A stretch of 64,000 nucleotides of DNA from Craterostigma plantagineum (taxonomy: Eukaryota > Streptophyta > Magnoliopsida > Lamiales > Linderniaceae), in assembly GCA_027422505.1 (NCBI GenBank), contig JAPQWV010000050.1, positions 496,001 to 560,000 of the forward strand. Reading direction: 5' to 3'. Both the position numbers and the translations under genes were made by a program. The notes under the pieces were generated by a model. It worked only from the letters and a program-made list of their open reading frames with translations. It searched no databases and was not told the DNA's origin. Below, one piece after another: positions 37,820 to 50,511 of the stretch; within the stretch, counting starts at the first letter, position 1; every line of letters begins with the position of its first letter.

Positions 37820-40800
37820 GGGGACGTTTCATATCAGGCCCCATCGTAACTTTCTGTTTGGGTTCAGACCCTCCTCACAATAAATATAGGTTTAAGGACC
37901 AACATTAAATAAAATTCAGAGTAAAGAACATAAAGACTGATTTGACGAAAATGCCCCTTGTAGGCATTATATAAAGAGGTATGAATCGCTACTATTATGG
38001 TACCAGATGTTATTCACATGGTAACAATCGAAAAAACTATTTGAACGATCGATTTACCGTAAATGTTCGAGCATACTGGGCACAAAACCAAGTCTGATGT
38101 GTACTCGACGATGTCAATGATATTTACGTCCTCAGATTTAAAATCTATGAGGAATAATTTCTAGAAATTTATTTCGCAATTAAGATAAATCGAGCATGTT
38201 TTAGTCGAAATTAAAACTAATATGCATAAATTGGAGAGACCCATAGCTTGAAAATTACGTCGCGCCTTAGTGGTGATTCAATCGTTCGTCCCTCAAGATT
38301 AACGACCTGAAACTAAAATCGCCAGAAACAGAAAAGTTTAAATGAGTGTTCGTTGTGCGGTATGAGAATGGCATAAACTGGTATAGAGACCATAAGAATC
38401 GGTACAATGTAGTCGTAAAGTGGTATGAGATATTACTTCTAATATGTCCGGACAATTTTATATGATGAGGTACTAAAACAGTATAAAATGGTAAAGTGGT
38501 ATATCAACTTCATATGATGCGGTATTAAAACAGCATAAAGTAGTATTGTAGAGGCGTAAAGCAATATAGCAACGATAAGAGGCGTAAATACATCAAATCA
38601 TATATTTCCATGATTTTTATTCCTCCACAACCGAAAAAACAACTTTTATTTACGAAATTATTCGATCCATTAATATGGTACAGATAATATATTATCTAGT
38701 ATCAACGCCATATGTGGTATTGTTTCGATGTTTATTGTTATCAGGACAGTATAAATGCTATGACATACATGTGATGTGGTATCATATAAAGATGGTGAGA
38801 CCATATTCATTGACGGATCATGAAGCTTATGGAATGTTCCTTATTTTTCGTTTTACATTACGCTGAAGTGTTATATTTTACATGTGTTTTGGTATGGTAC
38901 AAATATTGATCAATATTCATTGATCGATCATGAAGCTTCTGGAATGTTCTTTATTTTTTGTTATGAGTGTTCGTTATGTGGTATCAGAAACGTGTAAGTG
39001 GTATAATTTTGCTAAGATTAGGTACAATAGTGGCATGAAGTGGTATAGTTTTGGGCGGGAACTATTATGTAATAAGCAAGTCACTTTATTTTGGGCGGGA
39101 AAGCTAAATCTCATCATTATTGTGGGCGGGAACTTTTATGTAGTATGTATTCATGTAATAATGTGGTACCAGAAACGCAATATGTGTTACAGATTACGAT
39201 TTTCGTGCTAGGGTATCCAGTTTTATGTTTTAGAGTATCGGGTCTTAGGATAAACGTTTGCGGGGTTACGATTAAGGGTTTATTATCGTAAGATTTGTTA
39301 TTTATTGACGTATAATGTTGGTTAGGATACATTTGTTGTAATTCATAATGACAAATATCAATGTGATGTTAATATAGTTGTCTAGGATTTGCATTGGTGT
39401 AAATTTTACATGATCCAAACCTCATTACTTGACTACTTACATCATATATGCATAAACGTGACAAAATCAAGGAACTTGGTGGGTTAAATACATCAAATCA
39501 TATATTTCCATGTTTTTTATTCTTCTACAATCGAAAAAACCAACTTCTATTTACGAAATTACTCGAACCATTATATTGTACAGATCTGGTATTACAACGA
39601 GTTAATGTGGTATTGTTTCGTAATGTTTTGTTACCATAATAGTATAAATGGTTATCAAAATATTATTAAGTGGTATAATTTACATGTGATGTGGTATCAT
39701 ATAAAGATGGAGAGATCATATTCACTAACGGTCCATGAAGCTTCTGGAATGTTCTTATTTTTTGTTATGAATGGAGTATAAATTGGTATGAAACTACGGT
39801 GAAGTGGTATGATTTACATGTTATGTGGTATTTTATAAAGATGGAGATGGTAATACCCATGGAGCTTCTGGAATGTTTTTAGTTTTCTGTTACGATTGGA
39901 GTATAAATTGGTACCAGAATATACTTAAGTGGTATAATTTACATGTGATGTGGTATTGTATAAAGATGGAGACGATGGCCTATGAAGCTTTTGGAATGTT
40001 CTTATTTTCTGTTACAAGCGGAGTATAAATTGGTACCAGAATATACTTAAGTGGTATAATTTACACGTGATGTGGTATTGTATAAAGATGGAGACGATGG
40101 CCTATGAAGCTTTGGAATGTTCCTATTTTCTGTTACGAGTGGAGTATAAATTGGTACCAGAATATACTTAAGTGGTATAATTTACACGTGATGTGGTATT
40201 GTATAAAGATGGAGACGATGGCCTATGAAGCTTTGGAATGTTCCTATTTTCTGTTACGAGTGGAGTATAAATTGGAACCAGAATATCTTTAAGTGGTATA
40301 ATTTACATGTGATGTGGTATTATAAGATGGAGATGGTAATAGGCCCATGGAACTTCTGGAATGTTCTTATTTTTTGTTACGAATGGAGTATAAATTGGTA
40401 CCAAACTATAATTAAGTGGTATAATTTACATGTGATGTGGTATTTTATAAATATGAAGACGGTAATAGGCCATGAAGCTTTTGGGTATTTTTTGTTACGA
40501 GTGGAGTATAAATTGGTATCAAACTATACTTAAGTGGTATAATTTACATGTGATGTGGTATTGTATAAAGATGGAGACGGTAATAGGCCCAAGACGCTTT
40601 TGCATTGTTCTTATTTTTTGTTATGAATGGAGTATAAATTGTTACCAGAATATTATTAAGTGGTATAATTTAATGTGGTACGAAAGTAGAACTAGTTCAA
40701 AATGCAAAATAGAGTAAAAAAACATAAGCAGACAATCATTCAAAGCACTAAAAGTGCTAAACATAGTCAAAACACAATCAGAGCCATCATTCGACGCTGT

Positions 40801-41287
40801 TCTTCTTCCCAACAACTTCCTTCTTCCTCTTCCGGCCACTTTCTTGCCGATCGACGGGGTTTTTCTTCGGAGCCATCGCAAGATTCGTCGATGAAGTGTC
40901 GAAATCGGTCGGGTTTCGTCGATTAAGGGTTCAGATCTGTAGAAAATTCTTCGGGTTTTCTCGATGAAGGCTGGAAAGCTAACTTTTGGGTTTGTGTACT
41001 GAAAATCGATTTTTAATCTCAGCATATCTTATTACAGATCATAATACCACTTCATTCTTAATAAATACAACTAAATAAGATTTATGTACCACTTTATAAC
41101 ACGTGAGATTTAGTCTAAAAAGTCTGATGTAATTTCTGCAAAAAACAGGGGTAAAGGTGTCTTTTCAGCCTGAATTGGTCCTTTTTCCTAACGTGAATAT
41201 GAGCTAGGTCCTTATTTCTATTTAAAACAATAAAAGGGCCTGAAACCTACTTGAATTTGTTAATAAGGTCTGACATCTAATTAGCCC
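37820..41287. mobile_element. Mutator-like foldback element, copy C, 3.5 kb with satellite-like core
   Basis: Flanked by a perfect 9-base duplication TAAATAAAA (37811-37819, 41288-41296). The ends GGGGACGTTTCATATCAGGC and, on the complement, GGGCTAATTAGATGTCAGAC carry the same ordered boxes as copies A and B (CAGGCCCC, GGTTCAGACCC, AAGGACC). There is no transposase. The interior is made of GTGGTAT-type units: irregular from about 37975, then a regular 121-bp tandem array at 39776-40690. Near the right end is a more GC-rich segment (40780-40990) of different character. Confidence 0.8.
39776..40690. repeat. 121-bp tandem array inside copy C
   Basis: GTATAAATTGG recurs at 39776, 39901, 40023, 40144, 40265, 40387, 40505 and (one base changed) 40630, a period of 118-125 bases. 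Each unit contains AAGTGGTATAATTTACATGTG, a second GTGGTATT, AAAGATGGAGA and GAAGCTTTTGGAATGTTC. More diverged copies reach left to about 38700. The unit is not a multiple of three, so the open frames seen here rotate and are not a gene. Confidence 0.9.
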
Positions 41288-41296
41288 TAAATAAAA

Positions 41297-42471
41297 TTAT
41301 CGTACCACCGACGATTCAACACCATTTCTTTCAACTTCAATTGTGAAGCGTTGTAACAATAAAACCCCATATTGAACTCTAAAAATATATTAATATAGTA
41401 ATTATCACTATTTTAAATAAACGTTACCAAGGACAAAATAATAAGCGAAGACAAGTCAGTCACAGAGAGCCTTCAACATAATATTCTATTGTAAGAGACC
41501 GAACGTAACGCAAACATGACAACTACTCATGCAATTGAAAATACGTGTATAAACTATAAAGATAAACCCATACGAGAATGTGAGGTACAATTACATTTTC
41601 TCAAGGCTATCATCATCACGAAGAGTCACTTTCTGTTATTATTATTACTTTTTATCATGAAGCTTTTCCTTTTATTTAAGGTGGTGGGCCTTATATTTAG
41701 AAAGTGCATCGAGCTTGTTTAAGATGCGTCTGATTCGAAGTTCTCATTCCTATGCTAGAGGTTGATATAACCTTACATAATCTGGGCATAAAGGTATATA
41801 TTGATCTATTCTTTTTTTTTCTGATCATGATTATTAATCGATCGTCCAACATGTTTGTTTCCGATTACATTGTGTGTAAAACTCAGATTTGATTGTTATC
41901 ATTCGAATCGCAGTCAGGTAAGGCTGTGCTGTCTATAATCTTGAAACCAGACATTCTCTTTTTTACGCCTTGAATCACCTTGGTAATAAGAAATTTGCTC
42001 TTTCCAAAATCTAATTCATCTCTAAACCCAAATGTTTCTGCATCGAACTATAAAATACCTCCTCTCTGTTCTTCGATGGTGCTGTCTCTATAAAATATTA
42101 GATCAAATGCTCGCTGGTTGTAGTTATTGGGTCATTTGCATTTATTACATTTTATTGCATTACCCCATTTGTCCGTTTTCTGCATGTTTTAAGGTAGGGT
42201 GGGAATGATTGAACTTTGGCTTCATCATTTTCTCCCTATCAGTCGTGAAATTATTCACAATAAAGTTTTGGGCCAACAGATAACATATGCCACTTGACTA
42301 ACAAAAATTGAATCTTCATCTATCTCTATACTACGTTATTACCAGATCTTTTTATTATTTATTTATTTTGTCTCAAGTGAATTCACAATGGCTCGTCTTA
42401 AAAATTGAATCTTTTTAATCTTCTCTCAACGCTTACACACAGCTTGTTTATTACAGACTTGGAGTCTCGCA
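41297..42471. other. Upstream region of the PMT gene
   Basis: No gene seen. An AG acceptor-like site at 42455-42456, 15 bases before the ATG, suggests an intron in the 5' UTR. Confidence 0.45.
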
Positions 42472-45400
42472 ATGAAGCAATTTAAAGATGGAAAACCAAT
42501 GCCAAAGGATAGAACAGTACCAATGGCTCTAATGTTAGTCATCTTGTGTGGATTTTCGTTCTATCTCGGTGGAATCTTTTGTTCGGAAAAAGATCAATAT
42601 CAAACCCAAGAAACAGAGCCCGAAATCGCTGTAACTGAGAAGGAAACGTCTTCAACATCGTCTCTACAAATCAGAGCCGTAAACTTCCCAGAATGTGGTC
42701 CCGAATATCAAGATTACACACCTTGCACTGATCCAAAGGTGTAGGAAGTAATAAGAACAGCATATGAAATTATTTCTGCGTTCTCAATTCTTTACGAGCT
42801 TTGTGACTTCTACTTCTGCAGAGATGGAAAAAGTACGGTCTCCATCGACTTACATTTATGGAGCGCCATTGCCCGCCCGCGTTCGAGAGGAAGGAGTGCT
42901 TAGTTCCACCGCCCGATGGCTATAGGCCGCCCATTCGTTGGCCACGGAGCAAAGGCGAGTGTTGGTACAGGTGATCACATTTAGAATTATCGATATTGTT
43001 GTGATTTGAAATTAGTTCGAGGAATTACATCATATAAGCTCATGTGGGGTTCCACTGTAAAACCAATTTGCAATAAAGGGAGTAGCGTATGTCACAGATG
43101 CAAACTTTGGGTGTGGTCGGCAACGGTTCTTTAGTGTTTCTTCGTTGTAATATGAATTTAGTACGATTCGTTTTCTTGATATTCCTCGGATTATTATTGC
43201 CAGAAACGTACCGTACGATTGGATCGACCAGGAGAAAGCGAATCAGCATTGGCTCGTAAAGGAAGGAGAAAAGTTCCTCTTCCCCGGCGGTGGTACTATG
43301 TTCCCCAAAGGCGTGAGTCGTTATGTGGATCTCATGCAAGATTTGATCCCGGCCATGAAAGACGGGACTGTGAGGACGGCTATCGATACTGGATGTGGGG
43401 TGAGCTTAGTAATCTTTTTGCATTTTAATATTATCTTGATATGCTACGAGATTTGCGCATGAATTCGAATATTTTCTTTTTCTTGATTTCGTCCGAAGGT
43501 TGCTAGCTGGGGAGGCGATTTGTTAGATCGTGGAATCTTGGCGCTGTCTCTTGCTCCGAGGGACAATCACGAGGCGCAAGTTCAATTCGCTCTCGAACGT
43601 GGAATTCCTGCGATTTTGGGTATCATCTCGACGCAGAGGCTTCCCTTTCCTTCCAACTCCTTCGACATGGCTCATTGCTCGAGGTGTCTTATTCCGTGGA
43701 CCGAATTCGGTTAGTAAGACTCGCCGACACTTCCTTCCGTGAGCTCCAATTACATCCCAAAACCAACTGGCAATAGAAAAGAATGAACCTGTAATGCTTA
43801 CAACCTATCGGGATTCATGTGTTTTCCTCTGGTTCTCAAGGTTGCGTTTGCTATGCAAAATCCATGTTTGGAAAGCATATAAAACAAACTAAGTTAGCGA
43901 ATCGGAAAATGGTTCTCCTCGCTTCGACCATTGTACCTTCAAACATTTCCCTTGCTTTTCAGGTGGAGTGTACCTCCTAGAGGTACACCGAATCCTCCGA
44001 CCCGGCGGTTACTGGGTCCTCTCGGGCCCGCCCGTGAACTACGAGCGCAGGTGGAAGGGTTGGAACACGACCATCGAGGAGCAGAGGGCGGACTACGAGA
44101 AGCTCCAAGACCTCCTAACCTCAATGTGCTTCAAGCTATACAACAAGAAGGACGACATCGCCGTCTGGCAAAAGCTCTCGGACAACAACTGCTACAAGAG
44201 GAAGCTCGAATCCCCGGACGCCTACCCTCCCAAGTGCGACGACGGGACCGAGCCCGACTCCGCATGGTACACCCCGATAAGGCCGTGCGTGGTCACTCCC
44301 GGCGCCGAATACAAGAAACTCGCCCTAAATTCCTTCCCTAAGTGGCCCGAGAGGCTAAACTCTGCACCTGAGCGGGTCCGCGATGTTAGGGGCGGGAGCG
44401 AAGGCGCATTCAACGTCGACGGTAGCACGTGGAAAGCGCGCGTCGAGCACTACACGAAGTTGTTGCCCGCAATTGGAACGGATAAGATGAGGAACGTGAT
44501 GGACATGAACACTCTGTACGGAGGCTTCGCCGCCGCTCTGGTCGAATACCCTCTGTGGGTCATGAACGTCGTTTCGTCGTACTCGGCCAACACTCTCCCT
44601 GTCGTCTTTGACCGGGGCCTCATCGGGACGTATCACGACTGGTAATTTTAAAGATATATTGGTACGGGACAAATGCAATTTTTAGTCCCAATATTTGAGT
44701 TATAAGCCTTTTTGTTCGCACACTTCATGATACTACTTTTGGTCCCAAATACCAATTTTGTGCCAATCCGCTGTTGAGGCGGAATCATTACCTAGTGGGG
44801 TCCAGTCAAATTGGACCACATTTTCTATATTTTTTAATATTTCCTCTGGGTCCCTCTAAGTGTTATTTTTTTGAATTTTAGTCCCATCATTAAAAATTTA
44901 ACCCTATATTACTAATAAAAATTTCCAATGGGGGTCCAATGACCCCACTGGGCCTCATGTGACTCCGCCACTGACTGAACTGTTAGTTTAGACAGAATTA
45001 CGGGTCGGGACAGCCAGACTTCTTGCTTGCCGAATGACGGATTACTGCCCGACCCGTAAACTTGCTGGTTAGGCCCGTAATTCCGTCAAAACTAACGGTT
45101 CAATTAACACGAGGATCAGAACGGCACAACATTGAAGGCGGGATAAAAAAATGGTGTTTTCCCTTATATTTACCGCCTTTATTTGTAAACAAAGTCGATT
45201 CTTTCCTTATCGTCCATGCGCGTCTGCAGGTGCGAAGCGTTTTCGACGTATCCGAGAACGTACGATCTCCTTCACATGGACGGGCTGTTCACCGCGGAGA
45301 GCCACAGGTGTGAGATGAAGTACGTCTTGTTAGAGATGGACCGTGTTCTTCGGCCCGAGGGTTATGAAATGATTAGGGAATCGAGTTATTACGTCGACGC

Positions 45401-45527
45401 AGTTAAGATTGTTGCTGAGAAGGGTATGAGGTGGGGCTGTCGTGTTGAGGATACCGAGGATGGCGAGGAGAAGGAGAAGGTGTTGATATGTAAGAAGAAG
45501 CTGTGGTATTCTACTAAGCAAAAGTAG
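42472..45527 (+). CDS. Probable Golgi methyltransferase, PMT (QUA2/TSD2-like) family
   Basis: Plant-specific S-adenosyl-methionine-dependent methyltransferase of the DUF248 (Methyltransf_29) family, type II Golgi proteins linked to pectin methylation. Exons, plus strand: 42472-42738, 42822-42970, 43204-43399, 43499-43709, 43963-44641, 45230-45527; all GT/AG, phases close, 599 residues, close to the family's usual 600-620. Seen: short cytosolic tail, one membrane segment (about residues 17-36), the [13 protein letters not shown] and [15 protein letters not shown] motifs, SAM motif [28 protein letters not shown], and a second Rossmann-like half ([27 protein letters not shown]). It most resembles the PMT15/16/18 branch. 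Exon 5 is much richer in GC than its surroundings. Confidence 0.93.
44660..45110. repeat. Probable MITE-like insertion in PMT intron 5
   Basis: The 588-base intron starts with AATGCAATTTTTAGTCCC, of the type found at Mutator-type MITE ends, and contains an inverted pair ACGGGTCGGG/CCCGACCCGT (about 45000-45060). Borders and duplications are not clear. Confidence 0.35.
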
Positions 45528-46055
45528 TAGTACTAATTAAGACGAGGTAATGAATGTTACAGTGAGTGAATCTAACCATTCGAGAATAAGATTTTACAGT
45601 GCTGAGTTTCTACAGAAAAAAAAAGAGCTCGTCATGGCGTTGCAAACACGAGAGAGGGCGTTTATAAGATTCAGAAAGTAATACACAGAAAGCAGAACCA
45701 TTTTTATTATCGTAATTATTTTTCTTTAGTTCTTAGGTCGATCATGTTGCTGCGTTTTTAATTTATGAATACTGTTCAGCGGTTATCAACAGCTTTGATT
45801 ATATCTTCAAACTGCGAGAAGTTTTGACTTTATTTCGTAGTCACTTTGTTCGTCGAGATTGTAATCGCGATGCATAGCTAAGGATCTTGAGTTTAACGGA
45901 GAAGCGTGTCTTCTCCCCCCTCTACAATCATGACAAACCTCGCGTACGATTATATTTTGATGAAATGAACTAGATTTATTATCCTGAAAAAAAATTAATT
46001 ATGAAGCTGATTTTGATCCGTTATTTTAATCTGAGTATCACTATCGGTGGACGAT
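45528..46055. other. PMT 3' flank
   Basis: No gene seen; probably 3' UTR then AT-rich spacer up to the hAT element. Confidence 0.5.
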
Positions 46056-46063
46056 CTCTTGAC

Positions 46064-46873
46064 TAGTGGTGGGCTTTGGGCCGGATTGGGCCGGATTGGG
46101 CCGGTTCTACCGGTTCCGGTTCCACCGGTTCCGGTTCAACCGGTTCCGCAGTGGGGCCGGTTCCGGTTCCGGGATCATTTTTCCGGGACCGAAACAAAAC
46201 CACACTTAGAACCCCCGGGCCTGTACTGGGCCAAAACCGGAACCGGCCCATTTAATTTTTTATTTTTTTTTATTTTTTTACTTTGAAAAAATTCTTTAGA
46301 AATATCCAAAATTTTTATTAAAAATAACAAAAAAAAAACATAAGAAAATTACAAAAAAAATAAAAAAACTACCTAACAAATACAAATAAAAACATAAAAG
46401 AAAGAAAAAAATACCTAAAAATTACAAAAAAGGAAAAAAATTCGAAATAAAAAATACCTTCTTGTTGTCGCCGTAGAAGCTTGGCTCGGTCCCTCGTCGG
46501 TCGCTCTCGTCTGTCCGGTACCGGTACATCGGTCTCTTCGTCGGTGTAGGCATTTCCCCGAAATGTATCGGCGTGACCTAAAACCATAAAAACATCTTCG
46601 TCGCGAGGATTAGGATTTCTCGATGACGACGCCATTAGTATAAAATAATAATTTGATTATTTGTAATAATAAGTGAGTGTGTGTGTAGAGTAGTGTAAAT
46701 AAAATAATTATTATTGTTAATCCGCGGTTCCACGGCCCAAGAATCGGCCCAGCTCATTTTAACTGGGCCGGTTACCGGTTCCAGAACTGGATCTACCGGT
46801 TCCGGTTCTGGGCCGGTTTAATGGGCCGGTTTTGGGCCGGTTCCGGTTTGGACCGGCCCAAAACCCAGGTCTA
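46064..46873. mobile_element. Non-autonomous hAT element with a short coding remnant
   Basis: 810 bp with perfect 8-base duplications CTCTTGAC (46056-46063, 46874-46881) and ends TAGTGGTGGGCTTTGGGCC / TAGACCTGGGTTTTGGGCC (complement). Sub-terminal CCGGTTCCGG motifs recur in both arms. It contains a minus-strand open frame at 46369-46635. Confidence 0.88.
46369..46635 (-). pseudogene. Short ORF in the hAT element, probable transposase N-terminus remnant
   Basis: ATG at 46633-46635 opens MASSSRNPNPRDEDVFMVLG, then a charged stretch to LLRRQQEG, then a low-complexity Phe-rich tail that looks non-coding. The first 60 residues look protein-like and are placed where hAT transposases begin, but no BED finger or core domain follows. 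Function cannot be assigned. Confidence 0.4.
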
Positions 46874-47032
46874 CTCTTGACATCGGGGGTAAAGTCTGAC
46901 AGAGGAAGTTCGACGGAAGGCGATTGGGTGGCATCGTCAATATATATTTCATTAAAAAAATGCTAAAACAATTTAAAAACTGAAATTATTGATCTATTTT
47001 TATTTAAATAATTAATATATATTTCATTGAAA

Positions 47033-47452
47033 ATGACATTTTCACTTAAATTCCTATTTGCAAACTTTCTATCACTTAACTCCGTAGTTAGAGAAATATA
47101 TCACTTAACTCCCTATTTAGTTTTACTGTTTGAACTACATTCTAAGTCACGCTGTATCTTTCTATTTTTATATTCTGTACCACAATACGTTGATATAGTG
47201 TACATAAATGTGTTGTTACAATGGACCTTTTTTTCGGATATGTATCCGATCCGCTGCAGGTACACCATACAAACACATTTATGTACACTATATCAACATT
47301 GTGGTACACAATACAAACATAGAAAGGTAAATGGTGACTGAATAAATTGGTACAAATAATAAATCGAGGAGTTAAGTGATATATTTTTCTGACAAGGAAG
47401 TTACGTGATAGAAAATTTGCCTAATAGGGATTTAAGTGAAGTTTTACCTCAT
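47033..47452. mobile_element. Foldback element with GGTAC-type interior, copy E
   Basis: Arms of about 90 bases: left TTTTCACTTAAATTCCTATT ... TATCACTTAACTCC, right complement AACTTCACTTAAATCCCTAT ... TATCACGTAACTTCC. The core holds an inverted pair (about 47178-47216 and 47269-47311, ATGTACACTATATCAACATTG type). The interior matches copy D at 8936-9351. No exact target duplication. Confidence 0.55.
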
Positions 47453-47631
47453 TAAAATATGGTTCAATAAAAAAGAAAAATTGAAGTAGGTAAAATCGTT
47501 GCGGGTAAGCAGTGACCATGGGTCACGTTTCCCCTATTTTGTTAATTGTTTGTAAAACGCCGTACGTAAATTTAAAATAAGCCTAATAAGATGCACGAAC
47601 ATGAATAGAACTTTGTAGAGTCTAGGCTAGG

Positions 47632-49500
47632 GGTAAGCGCGATAGAATGCGGTTTGCTTGGGTGTGGTTGGATCGGGGCGGTTTTTGCGGTTTTAATATA
47701 TTATTTTATCATAACGAAAAATTAAGTGTCATATTCTTAAGTATAGATCGAGCAAAAAGATATATCATCAACCTATTTAGAAATATAAAAGTTTATATAC
47801 AGAAATGTTATTATCGTAGTATCCAATAATAGTAACAAATAATAAAAAGTCCAATAAGAAGCTTGATTAGAAGCTCATATTCCTTGTTCACGGCCGGCTT
47901 TTGGTAAAACAACTCAAACAATGGCCTTTTGATTAGGGCTGGAAAAAAATACCGAAATACCGTCCTTATCGTATCGAATCGTATCGAAAATATCGAAAAT
48001 TTTGGTATACCGAAGTTTTTGGTAAGGTATGATACCGTACCGAAAATTTTTGGTACGGTAATGGTATGAAAATTTTAAAAATAAGGTATACCGATTATAC
48101 CGAAATACCGAAATACTAAAATTTTTTAATATATTTTATATATATATACACACACCTATATATATTATATTATTTCAAAAAATATAAAATGAAAAATTAA
48201 GGATCTTCTCAAACTTATTTAGCCAATAAATTATTAACTTATACACAACTTTCTAATATTATGCCCACCATACTTTACTTATGTAACTCAAGTAACGTTT
48301 AATTTTTGCCTTTTTTTCATGATTTTGAAAGCGTGAAGATGCAATGCAATTACTTTTTGTTAATCTTCACTAATTTTTTAAATATAGCCGCTTCGTTCTA
48401 ATTAATCTGTATATAAAGTTGTATTTTGTGGTTATGTAAAGTTTTTTGTCTTACTAAGAGACTGGCTAAAATATGTAAATTATTTAAGGTTAAAAATCTT
48501 TTTATTTAGAAAATTTTGGTATTAATAATCTATATTATTGGGGCCTAAGGAGTTTGAATTGATTAAAAATTCCAACACATCGAATTAACGAGTTACGAGA
48601 CATGCATGGTAAAAAACCCTCCGTGTGAATGGTATAGAAGGTATGATACCGATACCATACCGAAATTTCGGTATGATACCGTATCGAAATTTAAGGTATA
48701 CCGAAATTTTGGTATGGTATTGGTATGATTTTTTTGGATACCGAAATTTCGGTATGGTATACGGTATCACAGTTTTGGTACGGTATACCGTACCGAACCA
48801 CCCCTACTTTTGATCATTTTGATTTAAATTTTTCCTTTGAAGAATTTTTTTTATTTTAACTCGCCTTCTGTAAACTTCAAGTGTTATAGTTGTTAACCTC
48901 AAGTCCGAAAAAATGAGGAGAGTTGCATTTGATAGATATGTAAAGTTTTTTTCACTATTTTTTTTAAAAAGTGCATCATTTAGAACTTAGCTACACAATG
49001 TGTAATGACGAGGCAGTGTCCTGGTATCTAATTTTTTCTTTAGAAGAAAAGAATTTTTGGTTAAAAGTTTTAACTCACATTCTATAAACTTCAAGTGTTA
49101 TAGTTGTTGATTCGAAGTCCGAATAAAGGAGAAGACTTACCTTGGATAGACACGTAAATTTTATTCACTATATAATATTTATTTATTTTTTTTTATAAAA
49201 AACTCATTTAGAACTTAGCTTTACGCAATGTGTTATGATTAGTCGATGTCCTTGTAACAATATAAAAAATAATTAATATTTTTTGCCTTCAATACTATTA
49301 GGAGTTATATTTATTACTTTATGAATTATTGAATAAATATATTAAAATTTAATTATATTTTAAATGCGATAGGGTGCGGTTTTATGCGGTTTTAAAAATA
49401 CAAAACCAAACCGATTGCAAAATATCCGTTTTTATTTTTAAAACCCGAACCAACCCATCAAATCGTTAACCGACACTTGCGGTCTGGGTTGGGATGGACC
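47632..49500. mobile_element. Probable outer hAT-like element hosting the 47934-48806 insertion
   Basis: Left part starts TAGGGGTAAGCGCGATAG with repeated GCGGTT. The motifs GATAGGGTGCGGTTTTATGCGG and AACCCGAACCAACCC reappear at 49367-49460. I infer one GC-motif hAT element whose interior was hit later; borders are approximate. Confidence 0.3.
47934..48806. mobile_element. hAT-type MITE
   Basis: 873 bp with perfect 8-base duplications CTTTTGAT (47926-47933, 48807-48814), ends TAGGGCTGG and TAGGGGTGG (complement), and dense GGTATACCG/CGGTATACC sub-terminal repeats. Non-coding. Confidence 0.85.
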
Positions 49501-50229
49501 ATCAATAGCTATGTTTATTGAGTGTCATAATAATGTTTTTTCAAACGATAGCTTATCATATAATATATACGGTACAATCGGGTTAAATAGCCCACAAAGT
49601 CCTCTGGCCACATTTTATTTGTCAGAGGAAAAGATACCTCCTGAAGAGGATAAGAAACTCCCAAAAGGAGACAAAGTTCCCACACGGGGAAAAGCAACTG
49701 AAGAAAGCAAGTTTTCAAAATTACAATAAGAACTAAAGAACCTACTATAAATTGAGCCTAAAACTTCATATCAAGGGCTATCAAACTCAGGCTAGAGGAT
49801 TCTTCACTTTCCTCCGTCTTCACTTAAAAAACTCGTTTCGAAAATAACCTCCAACAAGTGGAGGAAAACAACTCCTACAAGAGGAGACTAAACTCCCAAT
49901 CCGGGAAACTCACAGCCCAAAATAACACAACTAAAGCCAATCACACAACCAACGAACAATCAGGGCAAACGGATGGGAAAGAACATGCAAAACAAATACA
50001 AAACATAGCAAGTAACGCACACATCGACAAGATGCCAAAGATGAAAAACAACGAACACACTAGAAGAGTTAGGATTAATTATAATTTTAAGTGGAATTAA
50101 GTTTAATAAAATAAATACATTAATTAATATTAAAGAGCTATGTTTAAATTACAAATACTTTCGAACTAAAAATCTTCTTTTCTTATAATTTTTTCCTATT
50201 TTTTTATCTCTTTATATATTTTTTTTATT
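49501..50229. other. No gene seen; possible LTR debris
   Basis: CCTGAAGAGGATAAGAAACTC and related phrases occur twice (about 49635 and 49855), with a CTATAAATTG TATA-like box near 49745. This resembles the body of an old LTR, but no ends can be set. Confidence 0.3.
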
Positions 50230-50385
50230 TCTGAAGGGCTAAGCTCGCGGCGGGGCGGACCTGCCTTTCTCAGGCCCCTAGAAGGCGTGCTTACTAGCAC
50301 CCGCCCCGCCAATTGGCAGGTTTTGGAGGTTAACGGGCCGGACCGCCCCACTGGCCCGTTTGACAGCTCTGGTGGTGGCGATGGC
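50230..50385. mobile_element. GC-rich hAT-like MITE end
   Basis: GGGCCGGACCGCCCC ... CCCGTTTGACAGCTCT is the inverted counterpart of the end at 22742. Only this end is recognised. Confidence 0.4.
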
Positions 50386-50511
50386 GGTGTCATTGACCAT
50401 GGTGTAGTTTAGTGTTGTTGGGTTGAAAGTGGTGGTGTTAAATACCCTGTTCGAAATATCCCGATGGTTGATAGTAGTTGGTGTTGGGCTTGGGCCCAAG
50501 TTGTGCCTTTG

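Noticed and set aside
39776..40690. 121-bp array considered as a centromeric satellite
   Set aside because: Only about eight units, all inside one transposon with its own target duplication.
38930..40717. Series of Trp/Tyr-rich open frames on the plus strand in copy C
   Set aside because: They are translations of a 121-bp tandem repeat whose length is not a multiple of three, so the frame rotates between units; no starts, splice sites or domain support a gene.
46047..46286. Pro/Val repeat protein (VPVPPVPVQPVP) frame
   Set aside because: Translation of the CCGGTTCCGG sub-terminal repeats of an hAT element.
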